A stretch of DNA of 64,000 bases from Arthrobacter gallicola (GTDB lineage: Bacteria > Actinomycetota > Actinomycetes > Actinomycetales > Micrococcaceae), in assembly GCF_014836775.1 (NCBI RefSeq), contig NZ_JACSQD010000001.1:478185-542184 (forward strand), given 5' to 3'. A model generated the notes under the pieces. The model worked only from the letters and a program-made list of their open reading frames with translations. It was not told where the DNA came from and did no database searches. Positions 9,119 through 17,471 of this stretch are shown here, piece by piece. A program made the position numbers and the translations under genes. Every line of letters starts with the position of its first letter. The first letter of the stretch is position 1.

Positions 9119-9919
9119 ATGATCATGTCCTCCGCTGGGCTGCTCCACGATGCCCTGATCTTCTTCGCCGGGCTCTGGGCCGGGACCATCAACGCCATTG
9201 TCGGATCCGGCACGCTGGTTACCTTTCCCGTGCTCGTCGCGCTGGGCTACGCGCCGGTCACCGCAACCATCAGCAACGCCATGGGTCTTGTGGCCGGAAA
9301 CATGGCCGGCTCGTGGGGCTACCGGCGCGAGCTGGCAGGCCTCAAAGGCACGCTGCTCCGTCTGCTGCCGGCGTCGATCCTCGGCGGAATCACGGGGGCC
9401 TGGCTGCTGCTTCACCTGCCCGAAGCAGTGTTCGGCACGGTGGCACCGTATCTGATTGTCCTGGCCCTGTGCTTCGTCATTTTCCAGCCGAAGCTGCAGT
9501 CCTGGGTCCGGGCCCGCGCCGCCCGGGCGCAGGAAGCGGAGGATGAGCCCGCACGTTCAGGCCATTCCTGGGTCCTGATTGCCCTGGTCTACCTGGCCGG
9601 AGTTTACGGCGGCTATTTCGTGGCAGCGCAGGGGATTCTGCTGGTCGGCATCCTGGGCATCTTCCTGCACGGCACTATGCAGAACGCCAACGCCATGAAG
9701 AACATCCTGGTGCTGGGCGTGAATATCGTGGCAGCGACGTCCTACGTCATCTTTGCCTTCGACCGCATCGTCTGGCCCGTGGTTGCCCTCATCGCCGTCA
9801 GCTCCCTGATCGGCGGATTCGTGGGTGCGGCAGTCGGACGCCGTCTCTCCCCGGTGGTGCTGCGGACAGTCATCGTTCTCCTGGGCCTCGTGGCTCTTTG
9901 GGTCATGGTGTTCGGATGA
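9119..9919 (+). CDS. TauE/SafE (TSUP) family membrane permease
   Basis: Predicted secondary transporter for organosulfonates, sulfite or related anions; the substrate is not fixed by sequence. The 266-residue protein has eight or so membrane helices in two repeated halves, with the family's AGTINAIVGSGTLVTFPVL near the N-terminus and a mirrored GYFVAAQGILLVGIL in the second half. It follows the ABC ATPase by 14 bases and overlaps the next gene by four (ATGA), so the three are likely cotranscribed. Confidence 0.88.
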   Translation: MIMSSAGLLHDALIFFAGLWAGTINAIVGSGTLVTFPVLVALGYAPVTATISNAMGLVAGNMAGSWGYRRELAGLKGTLLRLLPASILGGITGAWLLLHLPEAVFGTVAPYLIVLALCFVIFQPKLQSWVRARAARAQEAEDEPARSGHSWVLIALVYLAGVYGGYFVAAQGILLVGILGIFLHGTMQNANAMKNILVLGVNIVAATSYVIFAFDRIVWPVVALIAVSSLIGGFVGAAVGRRLSPVVLRTVIVLLGLVALWVMVFG

Positions 9920-10722
9920 GTCTCCACCGCCTGGAGTCCGCCGACGATCCCCGCGTCTCCGATTACACCCGGCTGACCGATACGTCTCTGCGCCGGCTCC
10001 GGGAGCCCGCCGAGGGTATGTATATCGCGGAGTCTTCCAAGGTGCTGCGGCGCGCGATTGAAGCCGGCCATGTGCCACGTTCCTTCTTCCTGGCGGATAA
10101 GTGGCTTCCGGACCTGCAGGACGTCCTGGATGCGTTCCCCGACGTACCGGCCTACGTAGGATCGCCGGCTGTCCTCGAAGCAATCACCGGATTCCATCTG
10201 CACCGCGGAGCACTTGCCGCCATGCACCGGCCCGCACCGCTGGAGCTGGGGCCCGTCCTGGCAGCTGCCCGCCGGGTTGCCGTGTTGGAGGACATCGTGG
10301 ACCACACCAACATCGGTGCGATCTTCCGGTCAGCCGCAGCGTTGGGTGTTGACGCGGTCCTGGTGAGCCCGCAGTGCGCCGATCCGCTGTACCGCCGCGC
10401 CATCCGGGTGAGCATGGGAACCGTGTTCCAGGTGCCCTGGCTGCGGCTGCGGGACTGGCCCGGTGCACTTACCGATCTGCGCCAGGCAGGGTTCACCACC
10501 GCTGCGCTGGCGCTGGAAGAGGATTCACTGACGCTCCAGGAGCTGGGGGCGCAGCGCCATGACCGGCTGGCGCTGGTACTGGGAACCGAGGGGGACGGCC
10601 TTTCCCGCAGCACGCTGGCCGAGGTTGACCTCACGGTCCGCATCCCGATGCAGGGGGGAGTGGACTCCCTGAACGTCGCGGCGGCAAGTGCTGTCGCCTT
10701 CTGGGAGTGCCGCGTTTTCTAG
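9916..10722 (+). CDS. SpoU/TrmH family RNA 2'-O-methyltransferase
   Basis: Transfers a methyl group from SAM to a ribose in tRNA or 23S rRNA. The 268-residue product has an N-terminal RNA-binding part (about residues 1-100) and a SPOUT knot domain. Motifs are HTNIGAIFRSAAALGVD (motif 1), LVLGTEGDGL (motif 2) and IPMQGGVDSLNVAAA (motif 3). The start ATG at 9916 overlaps the upstream stop (ATGA). Which nucleotide it modifies is not deducible. Confidence 0.9.
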   Translation: MSLHRLESADDPRVSDYTRLTDTSLRRLREPAEGMYIAESSKVLRRAIEAGHVPRSFFLADKWLPDLQDVLDAFPDVPAYVGSPAVLEAITGFHLHRGALAAMHRPAPLELGPVLAAARRVAVLEDIVDHTNIGAIFRSAAALGVDAVLVSPQCADPLYRRAIRVSMGTVFQVPWLRLRDWPGALTDLRQAGFTTAALALEEDSLTLQELGAQRHDRLALVLGTEGDGLSRSTLAEVDLTVRIPMQGGVDSLNVAAASAVAFWECRVF

Positions 10723-10807
10723 CTCGGGAATACCCTTCTGTTCCTGGCGGCCCGGTGCGACACTGTCGGTGCACGAAGCACCTTCCACTGACTCCCGGGG
10801 TCGTTTC

Positions 10808-11665
10808 ATGGCCAGACGCGTCCACCCGTTCCAGCGCCAGCGGATAGCTGCGCTGTGCCTGGCGGCGGTGCTGCTGCCGGCGGCGGCGGCCTGCGGACCG
10901 ACAGCAGAGCAGTTCGAAGCCCGCCAGGCCACGCAGGACGCGTCGGCCTCAGCGTCTGCTCCCGCTGTTCCTGGCAGGGTGCACGTGCGGACCGCGGAAC
11001 CGGAACCGAAATCCGCGCCGTCGTCCCCGCCGCTGCAGGTGGGTGTCAGCGGAGCGCAGGCAGGCATGGCAGCCGACGTTCAAGCGGCCTGTCAGTGGCT
11101 GCTTCGCGGGGACACCGCTCCGTTTCCGGACGCAGGGTCATGCGTCTCAGCCGCCATGGTGGCCGGGGGCGGCGCCCGGCAGAAACTGACGACGACGGCG
11201 AGCTGGCTCCCGCCGGGTACCTACAGTATGGAATTTCAGACCGCTCCCGCCTTCAGCATGGAGCTGGGCAGTCAGGACGGGAATCTGGAAATCTCCGTAG
11301 ACGGGACGTCCCGTACCCTGCGTACCAAAGACGCAGCCGTGGAAGCCGACGCTGACGGCGGGGCCGAGGAAGCCTACGCGGCTGTCCTGGTAGACGCAGC
11401 GGAACTCACAGCAAATCCGGACCGCCTGCGGAACCTGCTGGATACAGCCCGGCCGGCCCTGCCCGAATACGGTGCGGAGCACAACGGGGTGCCGGTCACC
11501 AAACTGACGGCCGTTATCGAAGCATCCGAACCAGGTGGATTCGCCGGGTCCCTGGTGCTGCTGCTGGACGACCTCTACCGCCCGCTGTTCATCGAATACA
11601 CGGGTACAACGCGCGGCATCCACTCTTCGGTCCGCGCTTCCGTGACCGGCTGGGAGGATGGTTAA
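10808..11665 (+). CDS. Putative secreted lipoprotein, function unknown
   Basis: A 285-residue protein with a basic N-terminus ([12 protein letters not shown]), a hydrophobic stretch and a lipobox ending at Cys29 (PAAAAC), so lipid anchoring to the outer face of the membrane is likely. A low-complexity Ala/Ser/Pro linker spans about residues 35-70. The rest is a globular region with no motif I recognise. I use the ATG at 10808 because it places the signal peptide at the N-terminus; the frame is open upstream. It stands alone between the methyltransferase and rpmE2. Confidence 0.72.
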   Translation: MARRVHPFQRQRIAALCLAAVLLPAAAACGPTAEQFEARQATQDASASASAPAVPGRVHVRTAEPEPKSAPSSPPLQVGVSGAQAGMAADVQAACQWLLRGDTAPFPDAGSCVSAAMVAGGGARQKLTTTASWLPPGTYSMEFQTAPAFSMELGSQDGNLEISVDGTSRTLRTKDAAVEADADGGAEEAYAAVLVDAAELTANPDRLRNLLDTARPALPEYGAEHNGVPVTKLTAVIEASEPGGFAGSLVLLLDDLYRPLFIEYTGTTRGIHSSVRASVTGWEDG

Positions 11666-11790
11666 CGGCTGGAAGCCCGTTTACGCTAAGATTGAGTGTT
11701 GGCCAGCAGGCCATCAGAGCTTGTGAAGTCTTTTATTTTTTGACACCCATTGTGCCTGGCAAAATCCAGTCACCTAAAGAAGGTATTACT

Positions 11791-12048
11791 GTGAAGTCTG
11801 ATATCCACCCCAAGTACGCCCCGGTAGTCTTCCGCGACCTCGCTTCGGACACCGCGTTCCTGACCAACTCCACGGCCTCCTCCTCCAAGACCATTGAGTG
11901 GGAAGACGGCAACACCTACCCGCTGATCGAGGTGGAAATCTCCTCCGCATCGCACCCGTTCTACACGGGCAAGCAGCGCATCATGGACTCCGCAGGCCGC
12001 GTCGAGCGCTTCAACGCACGCTTCAAGGGCTTCGGCGGCAAGAAGTAG
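11791..12048 (+). CDS. rpmE2: 50S ribosomal protein L31 type B
   Basis: Small protein of the large ribosomal subunit. The 85-residue sequence starts [15 protein letters not shown] and contains HPFYTGKQR and VERFNARF, typical of type B L31. No Cys is present, so this is the zinc-free (C-) paralogue that can replace the zinc-binding form under zinc shortage. The GTG at 11791 has GAAGG seven bases upstream. A possible -10 TAAGAT (11687-11692) would give a leader of about 90 bases. I found no clear Zur box. Confidence 0.93.
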   Translation: MKSDIHPKYAPVVFRDLASDTAFLTNSTASSSKTIEWEDGNTYPLIEVEISSASHPFYTGKQRIMDSAGRVERFNARFKGFGGKK

Positions 12049-12082
12049 CATTTCACTTCCAAGGCATCAGCCTAAAATTGAG

Positions 12083-12112
12083 AGGTCCGTCCGGCATGTT
12101 CCGGGCGGGCCT
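12083..12112 (+). terminator. Rho-independent terminator after rpmE2
   Basis: Twelve-base arms (12083-12094 and 12101-12112, two G-T pairs) followed by a T-rich tail with TTTT. Confidence 0.8.
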
Positions 12113-12186
12113 TTCGTTTTCGTCAGCAGCTTCCGGGAAACCAGCCCGGACTGCCGGCTAAGAGAGCATTTCTAAGAGGGGTCAGA

Positions 12187-13257
12187 ATGAACGAAGAACG
12201 CGACAGCCGCCACGGGGAATACAAGGTACCGGGCGGCAAGCTCGTTGTGGTGGACCTTGAGGTACGCGATGGGATCCTGGACTCCGTTTCCCTCAGCGGA
12301 GACTTCTTCCTGGAACCCGATGACGCCCTCGAAGACATCAACGCGGCGTTGAACGGACTGCCGGCGGACAGCACCGCCGAGCAGATCAGCACTGCAGTCC
12401 GGGCACGGCTGAGCCCGGACGCCGTCCTGTTCGGGTTCTCCCCGGAGGCAGTGGCCATTACCGTCCGCCGGGCGCTGGCGAAGGCCACCAGCTGGACCGA
12501 CCACGAGTGGGAAATCATCCCGCCCACCCCGCTTCCCACGCACATGCACGTCGCAATGGATGAGGTTCTGGCCGAAGAGGTTGGCGCCGGACGGCGTCAT
12601 CCGACCCTTCGTTTCTGGGAGTGGGAGTCCCCGTCCGTGGTGATTGGCAGTTTCCAGTCCCTGCGCAACGAAGTGGACCCGGAGGGCGCGGAGCGGCACG
12701 GCGTGACCGTGGTGCGGCGGATCAGCGGCGGCGGGGCCATGTTCATGGAACACGGCAACGCGATCACCTACTCCCTCTATATCCCGCAGTCCCTTGTGGA
12801 CGGACTCAGCTTCGCTGATTCCTACCCGTTCCTGGATGCCTGGGTGATGGAATCGCTCGAACGCCTCGGTATCAAGGCCTGGTACCAGCCGCTTAACGAC
12901 ATCGCCACCGACCAGGGGAAGATCGGAGGGGCGGCGCAGAAACGGCTCAGCTCCGGAGGCATGCTGCATCACGTCACCATGTCCTATGACATCGATGCGG
13001 ACAAGATGGTGGATGTCCTGCGCATCGGCAAGGAGAAACTCTCGGACAAGGGAACCAGGAGTGCCAAGAAGCGCGTCGATCCGCTGCGGCGGCAGACCGG
13101 CCTGAGCCGCGAAGAGATCATCAGCACGATGATGGAGACGTTCGCGGCCCGCTACGGTGCCAAGCAGACCGGCATCACGGAGACCGAGATGGAACTCGCG
13201 CGGCGGAAGGTTGCCGAGAAGTTTGACACTTCGGAGTGGATCAACCGCGTGCCGTAG
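12187..13257 (+). CDS. lplA: Lipoate-protein ligase with accessory domain at the N-terminus
   Basis: Attaches lipoate to E2 or H proteins via lipoyl-AMP. The 356-residue protein has two parts. Residues 1-100 resemble the accessory domain (KVPGGKLVVVD, LSGDFFLEP), which in E. coli LplA sits at the C-terminus. Residues 115-350 are the catalytic BPL/LplA domain, with RRISGGG (177-183), NAITYS and the active-site Lys245 in GKIGG. The order is therefore swapped relative to E. coli. The ATG at 12187 follows AGAGGGG. The C-terminal tail is rich in Lys/Glu. A role in octanoyl transfer instead of ligation is possible. Confidence 0.82.
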   Translation: MNEERDSRHGEYKVPGGKLVVVDLEVRDGILDSVSLSGDFFLEPDDALEDINAALNGLPADSTAEQISTAVRARLSPDAVLFGFSPEAVAITVRRALAKATSWTDHEWEIIPPTPLPTHMHVAMDEVLAEEVGAGRRHPTLRFWEWESPSVVIGSFQSLRNEVDPEGAERHGVTVVRRISGGGAMFMEHGNAITYSLYIPQSLVDGLSFADSYPFLDAWVMESLERLGIKAWYQPLNDIATDQGKIGGAAQKRLSSGGMLHHVTMSYDIDADKMVDVLRIGKEKLSDKGTRSAKKRVDPLRRQTGLSREEIISTMMETFAARYGAKQTGITETEMELARRKVAEKFDTSEWINRVP

Positions 13258-13287
13258 GCACGTCTACCGCCTGCCGGGACCGGCCCA

Positions 13288-13293
13288 TAGACT
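13288..13293 (+). promoter_or_regulatory. -10 box for a leaderless cupin transcript
   Basis: TAGACT ends seven bases before the ATG at 13301. Confidence 0.5.
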
Positions 13294-13300
13294 TCGCTGC

Positions 13301-13633
13301 ATGGAAAAGAAGTCGCTGACGGCGCTGGTCAGGAATCACTTGGAAACGGCCCGGCAGGCTTCCTCCGGCCGCAGCTCAGCCACGGTGTACGGCGGACACG
13401 AACACGTCCTGCGCCAAACGGTTATTGCTTTGGCGGCGGGTTTTGTCCTGGACGAACACGATAATCCAGGCGAAGCCACGGTGATGGTCCTCAAGGGCCG
13501 CGTGAGCCTGTCCTCGGAGGGAACCTCCTGGGAAGGCTCTGCCGGTGACCTGCTGATTGTGCCGCAGGCCCGGCATTCCGTCACCGCCCTTGAGGACTCC
13601 GCCTTCCTGCTGAGTGTCGCAAAACGGCCGTAG
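13301..13633 (+). CDS. Small cupin-domain protein
   Basis: A 110-residue single cupin barrel. The stretch with VMVLKGRVSLSSEG and GDLLIVPQARHSVTALED gives the second cupin motif, including a His that can bind metal; the first motif is weak, with only a few of the usual His/Glu. Its function is unknown, and small cupins may be sensors, isomerases or storage folds. The start at 13301 fits the -10 box spacing. It converges on pepN with two bases between stop codons. Confidence 0.75.
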   Translation: MEKKSLTALVRNHLETARQASSGRSSATVYGGHEHVLRQTVIALAAGFVLDEHDNPGEATVMVLKGRVSLSSEGTSWEGSAGDLLIVPQARHSVTALEDSAFLLSVAKRP

Positions 13634-13635
13634 CC

Positions 13636-16260
13636 CTAGCGCGCGGCTGCCTGCGCGCGAAGCGACCTCAGCAGCTGGTCCTGTTGTTCAAGAATGATCC
13701 TGCGCAGCGCCGCCGGTGCCTGCGGGTTCGTCTCCAGCCATTGCTGGCTCAGTTCCACGACAGGGTGGTCGGCGGGGACCATATGCGGCGGAAGGTCCTG
13801 CCCGTCCGGATAGAGACCTGCTACAACCCGGGATGCCAGCTCGATGCTGCGGCTGCCCCACACTCCGGTCAAAGACGCAAAATAGTCCTCAATGAAAGGA
13901 TCCAGCAGGTCGTGTCCGCCAATGCTGAAGCCCTCAATGGTGGCTGACAGGAGTTCGTTGGAAAGCTCATTCGAGTGAACTGCCGCTTCCCAGGCGTCTG
14001 CCTTAACGGCCGGGTCGGGCCGCGACGCAGCTGCCACCGTGTAACCCACCCGCCCAGCAGCGGTGTTGTCCCTGCTCAGTTCGGCGGTAAGCTCCTCAGC
14101 TGCCGCTGACCCGGACGCAGCCAGGGCCTGCCACAGCTTCCACCGCAGATCGGCATCAACAGTGAGGCCCGGGTAGGACACCTGGCCGGAGAGCAGGCCG
14201 CGGAGCAGCGCCTCATGACTTGTGGTGCGCCGTCCCAGGGCCGCGGCGGCCCGCGCCCAGATGAGCTGGAGATCGCTGCCCTCGGCGGCCTCTGCCAGCT
14301 GGGCGGCGACGGCGGTAAACAGCTGCTCGCGCAGCTCCGCACGGATCTCCTGCGGTGCATAGCGCTCCACTGCAAAGCGGGCGTTTTCGAGGAGCGCCTG
14401 GAGCACCCCTGCTCCGGTTTCGGTGGGCGCGGTGCGGACAACAAGACGGACGTAGTCATGCGCAGAGAGCACCCCGTCCCGAACGTTGTTCCACAGTGCT
14501 GAGAGACAGATGGCCCGCGCGAGGGGATCCCGAAGCCGGGGCAGGCCGTCAAGCAGCACAGCCAGCGACGCCGGATCGAACCTGATCTTGGCGTAGGTGA
14601 GGTCGCCGTCGTTCGGCAGCAGAAGAGCGGGGCGCTTGGTGCCCTCCAGCTCCGGGACCGCCGTGCGCCGCCCCTGGACGTCAACCTCAACGAAGCCGGT
14701 GCGTTCCAGCCATCCCTCGGCGGTGAAATCATACAGGCCAAGCCTGACGCGGTGGGGGCGCGGAACCTGTTCCCCGCTCACCGGATCCGGGGCGTCCTGG
14801 CGGACCGTAACGGCCCGGAATGTGCCGTCCTCCGCGGTCTCGGCGTCCACTTCCAGCACCGGCACACCGGCGGTCTGCAGCCACAGCTGCGCCCACTTTC
14901 CCATGTCCCGCCCAGAGGCTTCACCCAGCACATCCAGCAGGTCGGTGAGCGTTGTGTTGCCGTAGGCATGCCGCGCAAAGTAGGCCCGGGAAGCTTTGAT
15001 AAACGGTTCAAATCCCACGTAAGCGACCAGCTGTTTCAGGACGGAAGCGCCCTTGGCATAGGTGATGCCGTCAAAGTTCTGCTTGGCAGCTTCGAGGTCC
15101 GGAATATCGGCCACGATCGGGTGCGTGGTGGGCAGCTGATCCTGAACATACGCCCAGGCCTTGCGCCGGTTGGCGAAGCTGACCCAGGAGTTGGTCCAGT
15201 CTGTCGCCTCGTCCACCGCCAGGGCGCCCATGTAATCGGCAAAGGACTCCTTCAGCCACAGGTCATCCCACCACTGCATCGTCACCAGGTCACCGAACCA
15301 CATGTGGGCCATCTCGTGCAGGATGGTGTTGGCGCGGGCCTCGTACTGAGCCTCGGTTGCCCTGGTCCGGAACACGTAGGCCTCGGTGAAGGTCACCAGT
15401 CCCGGATTTTCCATGGCCCCGAGGTTGTATTCGGGCACGAAAGCCTGGTCGTATTTGCCGAAGGGATACGGGTAGTTGAAGAGCTGGTGGAAGTAGTCCA
15501 GGCCCCGCTTGGTGGTGTCGAAGATGCTCTCCGGATCAAAGAACTCCGCCAGCGACGCCCTGCAGTACGCTCCCAGCGGGACAACCAGCTGCGCACCGTT
15601 GTCCAGCTCCATGGACCAGGTATCAGCAGCCTTGAAGTACGGGCCCGCCAGCACGGTGGTGATGTAGGTGGAGATCCGTTGAGTGGGGGAGAAGTCCCAG
15701 CGGCTCCACGCTCCGTCCTCCAGCGGTGTGCGCGCGGTTTCCACCCCGTTAGAGGCAACCTCCCAGCCCGAGGGAGCGCTCACATGGAAGGTAAAGGAGG
15801 CCTTCAGGTCCGGCTGTTCGAAGTTTGCGAAAACGCGGCGGGCGTCCGCAGGTTCGTACTGCGTGTAGAGGTAGGTCTGTCCGTCTGCCGGATCGGTAAA
15901 CCGGTGCAGGCCTTCACCGCTGCGGCTGTAAAGCGCGGTGCCCTGCACTGTCACCGTATTCTCTCCGGCCTGCAGGTTATGCAGTTCAATCCGGGACCCC
16001 GTGACTGTTTCCGCCGGGTCATAGGCCCTGCCGTTGACGACGACGGCGTCCACACCGCCGTGGATGAAGTCAAGGAACGTTGAGGCACCGGCTTCAGTGC
16101 AGGAGAACCGGATGGTGCTCCGGGACCGGAAGCCGGCGGCTTCCGGGTCCGCGGCGTTGCCGAGGTCCAGATCAACGTCGTAGGAATCGACGGTCAGCAG
16201 GCGGGAACGTTCAGCGGCTTCTTCGCGGCTCAGGTTTTGGTTCGACACCCGTTCATTCAA
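13636..16260 (-). CDS. pepN: Aminopeptidase N (M1 family metallopeptidase)
   Basis: Zinc aminopeptidase that removes N-terminal residues from peptides, probably in the cytoplasm because no signal peptide is present. The 874-residue length suits the actinobacterial PepN group. Visible motifs are GAMEN (near residue 282, exopeptidase site) and HEMAHMWFGD with a following WLKESFADY (zinc-binding His/His/Glu and catalytic Glu, about residues 315-340). An ERAP1-like helical C-terminal half follows. The start is uncertain: TTG at 16260 or GTG at 16248; both lie near AAGGTGA. Confidence 0.92.
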   Translation of the reverse strand: MNERVSNQNLSREEAAERSRLLTVDSYDVDLDLGNAADPEAAGFRSRSTIRFSCTEAGASTFLDFIHGGVDAVVVNGRAYDPAETVTGSRIELHNLQAGENTVTVQGTALYSRSGEGLHRFTDPADGQTYLYTQYEPADARRVFANFEQPDLKASFTFHVSAPSGWEVASNGVETARTPLEDGAWSRWDFSPTQRISTYITTVLAGPYFKAADTWSMELDNGAQLVVPLGAYCRASLAEFFDPESIFDTTKRGLDYFHQLFNYPYPFGKYDQAFVPEYNLGAMENPGLVTFTEAYVFRTRATEAQYEARANTILHEMAHMWFGDLVTMQWWDDLWLKESFADYMGALAVDEATDWTNSWVSFANRRKAWAYVQDQLPTTHPIVADIPDLEAAKQNFDGITYAKGASVLKQLVAYVGFEPFIKASRAYFARHAYGNTTLTDLLDVLGEASGRDMGKWAQLWLQTAGVPVLEVDAETAEDGTFRAVTVRQDAPDPVSGEQVPRPHRVRLGLYDFTAEGWLERTGFVEVDVQGRRTAVPELEGTKRPALLLPNDGDLTYAKIRFDPASLAVLLDGLPRLRDPLARAICLSALWNNVRDGVLSAHDYVRLVVRTAPTETGAGVLQALLENARFAVERYAPQEIRAELREQLFTAVAAQLAEAAEGSDLQLIWARAAAALGRRTTSHEALLRGLLSGQVSYPGLTVDADLRWKLWQALAASGSAAAEELTAELSRDNTAAGRVGYTVAAASRPDPAVKADAWEAAVHSNELSNELLSATIEGFSIGGHDLLDPFIEDYFASLTGVWGSRSIELASRVVAGLYPDGQDLPPHMVPADHPVVELSQQWLETNPQAPAALRRIILEQQDQLLRSLRAQAAAR

Positions 16261-16346
16261 TCACCTTGGCCCCAGGTTCCACAGGCTGGCTCCTGCGCCG
16301 TGTGTCCCCGCCCTGCCGCGCGCACCGGGAGGAACGGCCCCGGGCC

Positions 16347-17354
16347 TCAGGACACGGGGACCAGCAGCAGAGCAAGCGCGAGGGAGGCCCCCACGATGAT
16401 CGTCCAGGACACCAGCGAGGCAGCTGCCGCCGGGCCGCCGGAGCGGACCAGACGGCGGACATTTACAGAGGTTCCGAGTCCAAAGAGGGCAGCCGCAAAC
16501 AGGAGGTCCTGCACCGTGGCTGCCGCACTCAGGGCGTCAGCCGGCAGGAACCCCAGGGTTCGCAGCACCACGGCCCCCAGGAATCCGGCCACGAACAGCG
16601 GAACGAGCGGGGGCAGCTTGCCCTCGCTGCCGGACCGGCGGCGGTGGTGGAGGCCGGCCAGCGCGCTGACCGGAGCCAGCATCAGCACGCGGACCAGTTT
16701 GACGACGACGGCGAGGGCGAGGGCCGCCGTTCCGGCGGTCTGCGCCGTGGCCACCACCTGCCCCACATCGTGGACGGCGGCGCCGGACAGGAAGCCGAAG
16801 ACTTCAGCCGGCAGGCCCAGCAGGGCGGAGAGCAGCGGCAGTACCCCGATGGCAAAGGTTCCGAACATCGTGACCATCGCCACCGGAACCGCGGTCTGCT
16901 CAGGCCGGAGGCGCCGGGCCGCGGCCACGGCGCCGATCGCTGAGACGCCGCAGATGGAGAATCCGGAAGCTATCAGCACCGGTTCCTCACCCGGCAGCCG
17001 GAAGGCACGGCAGACCAGATACGTCACCCCGAAGGAAAATCCCACGAGCAGAACGATGAGCACTATGCTCAGCCAGCCCAGTCCGGCGATGTCCAGCAGG
17101 GAAACCTTCAGGCCCAGCAGCACAATCCCCAGGCGCAGGAACTTCTTGGCCGCCAGCGTCAGGCCGGGCTTCCAGGAACCAGCCACCGCAGCCGCCGTCC
17201 CGGGCAGGTTCCCCGCCAGCAGGCCCAGCACAACAGCAGCCGTGAGGACGGGAATGCCGGGCAGCAGCCGGTGCAGCGCCAGGCAGACAACCACGGCCCC
17301 CGCCGCAGCAGCAAGCCCGGGGAGCAGTTTGGGAACGGAAAAATTCGAAGGCAT
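16347..17354 (-). CDS. YeiH family putative sulfate exporter
   Basis: A 335-residue integral membrane protein with about ten hydrophobic helices. It carries the family features GLLAGNLPG, LRLGIVLLGLKVSL, SGFSICGVSAIGAVAA and GAAVHDVGQVVA. The family (UPF0324) is named a sulfate exporter on limited evidence. I use the ATG at 17354, since the frame upstream is only 12 residues longer from TTG. It is divergent from the cation ATPase and may be a stand-alone gene. Confidence 0.85.
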   Translation of the reverse strand: MPSNFSVPKLLPGLAAAAGAVVVCLALHRLLPGIPVLTAAVVLGLLAGNLPGTAAAVAGSWKPGLTLAAKKFLRLGIVLLGLKVSLLDIAGLGWLSIVLIVLLVGFSFGVTYLVCRAFRLPGEEPVLIASGFSICGVSAIGAVAAARRLRPEQTAVPVAMVTMFGTFAIGVLPLLSALLGLPAEVFGFLSGAAVHDVGQVVATAQTAGTAALALAVVVKLVRVLMLAPVSALAGLHHRRRSGSEGKLPPLVPLFVAGFLGAVVLRTLGFLPADALSAAATVQDLLFAAALFGLGTSVNVRRLVRSGGPAAAASLVSWTIIVGASLALALLLVPVS

Positions 17355-17471
17355 TGCTCCACGATCCCTGACCTGGGCGGGGCCAACCAACTCTGCGTCC
17401 GGCCGTTACCGGCCCGCCGGGCCGTTGCTAGACTGGCCGGACCATCCGACGAGCCGGCACAGGGGCAGCCC

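Noticed and set aside
11666-11790. Zur operator before the zinc-free L31 gene
   Set aside because: No palindrome of the TGAAAATNATTTTCA type is visible, so zinc control is not claimed.
17271-17471. 67-residue extension of the cation ATPase
   Set aside because: It overlaps the divergent YeiH gene and its start region, and is unlike P-type N-termini.
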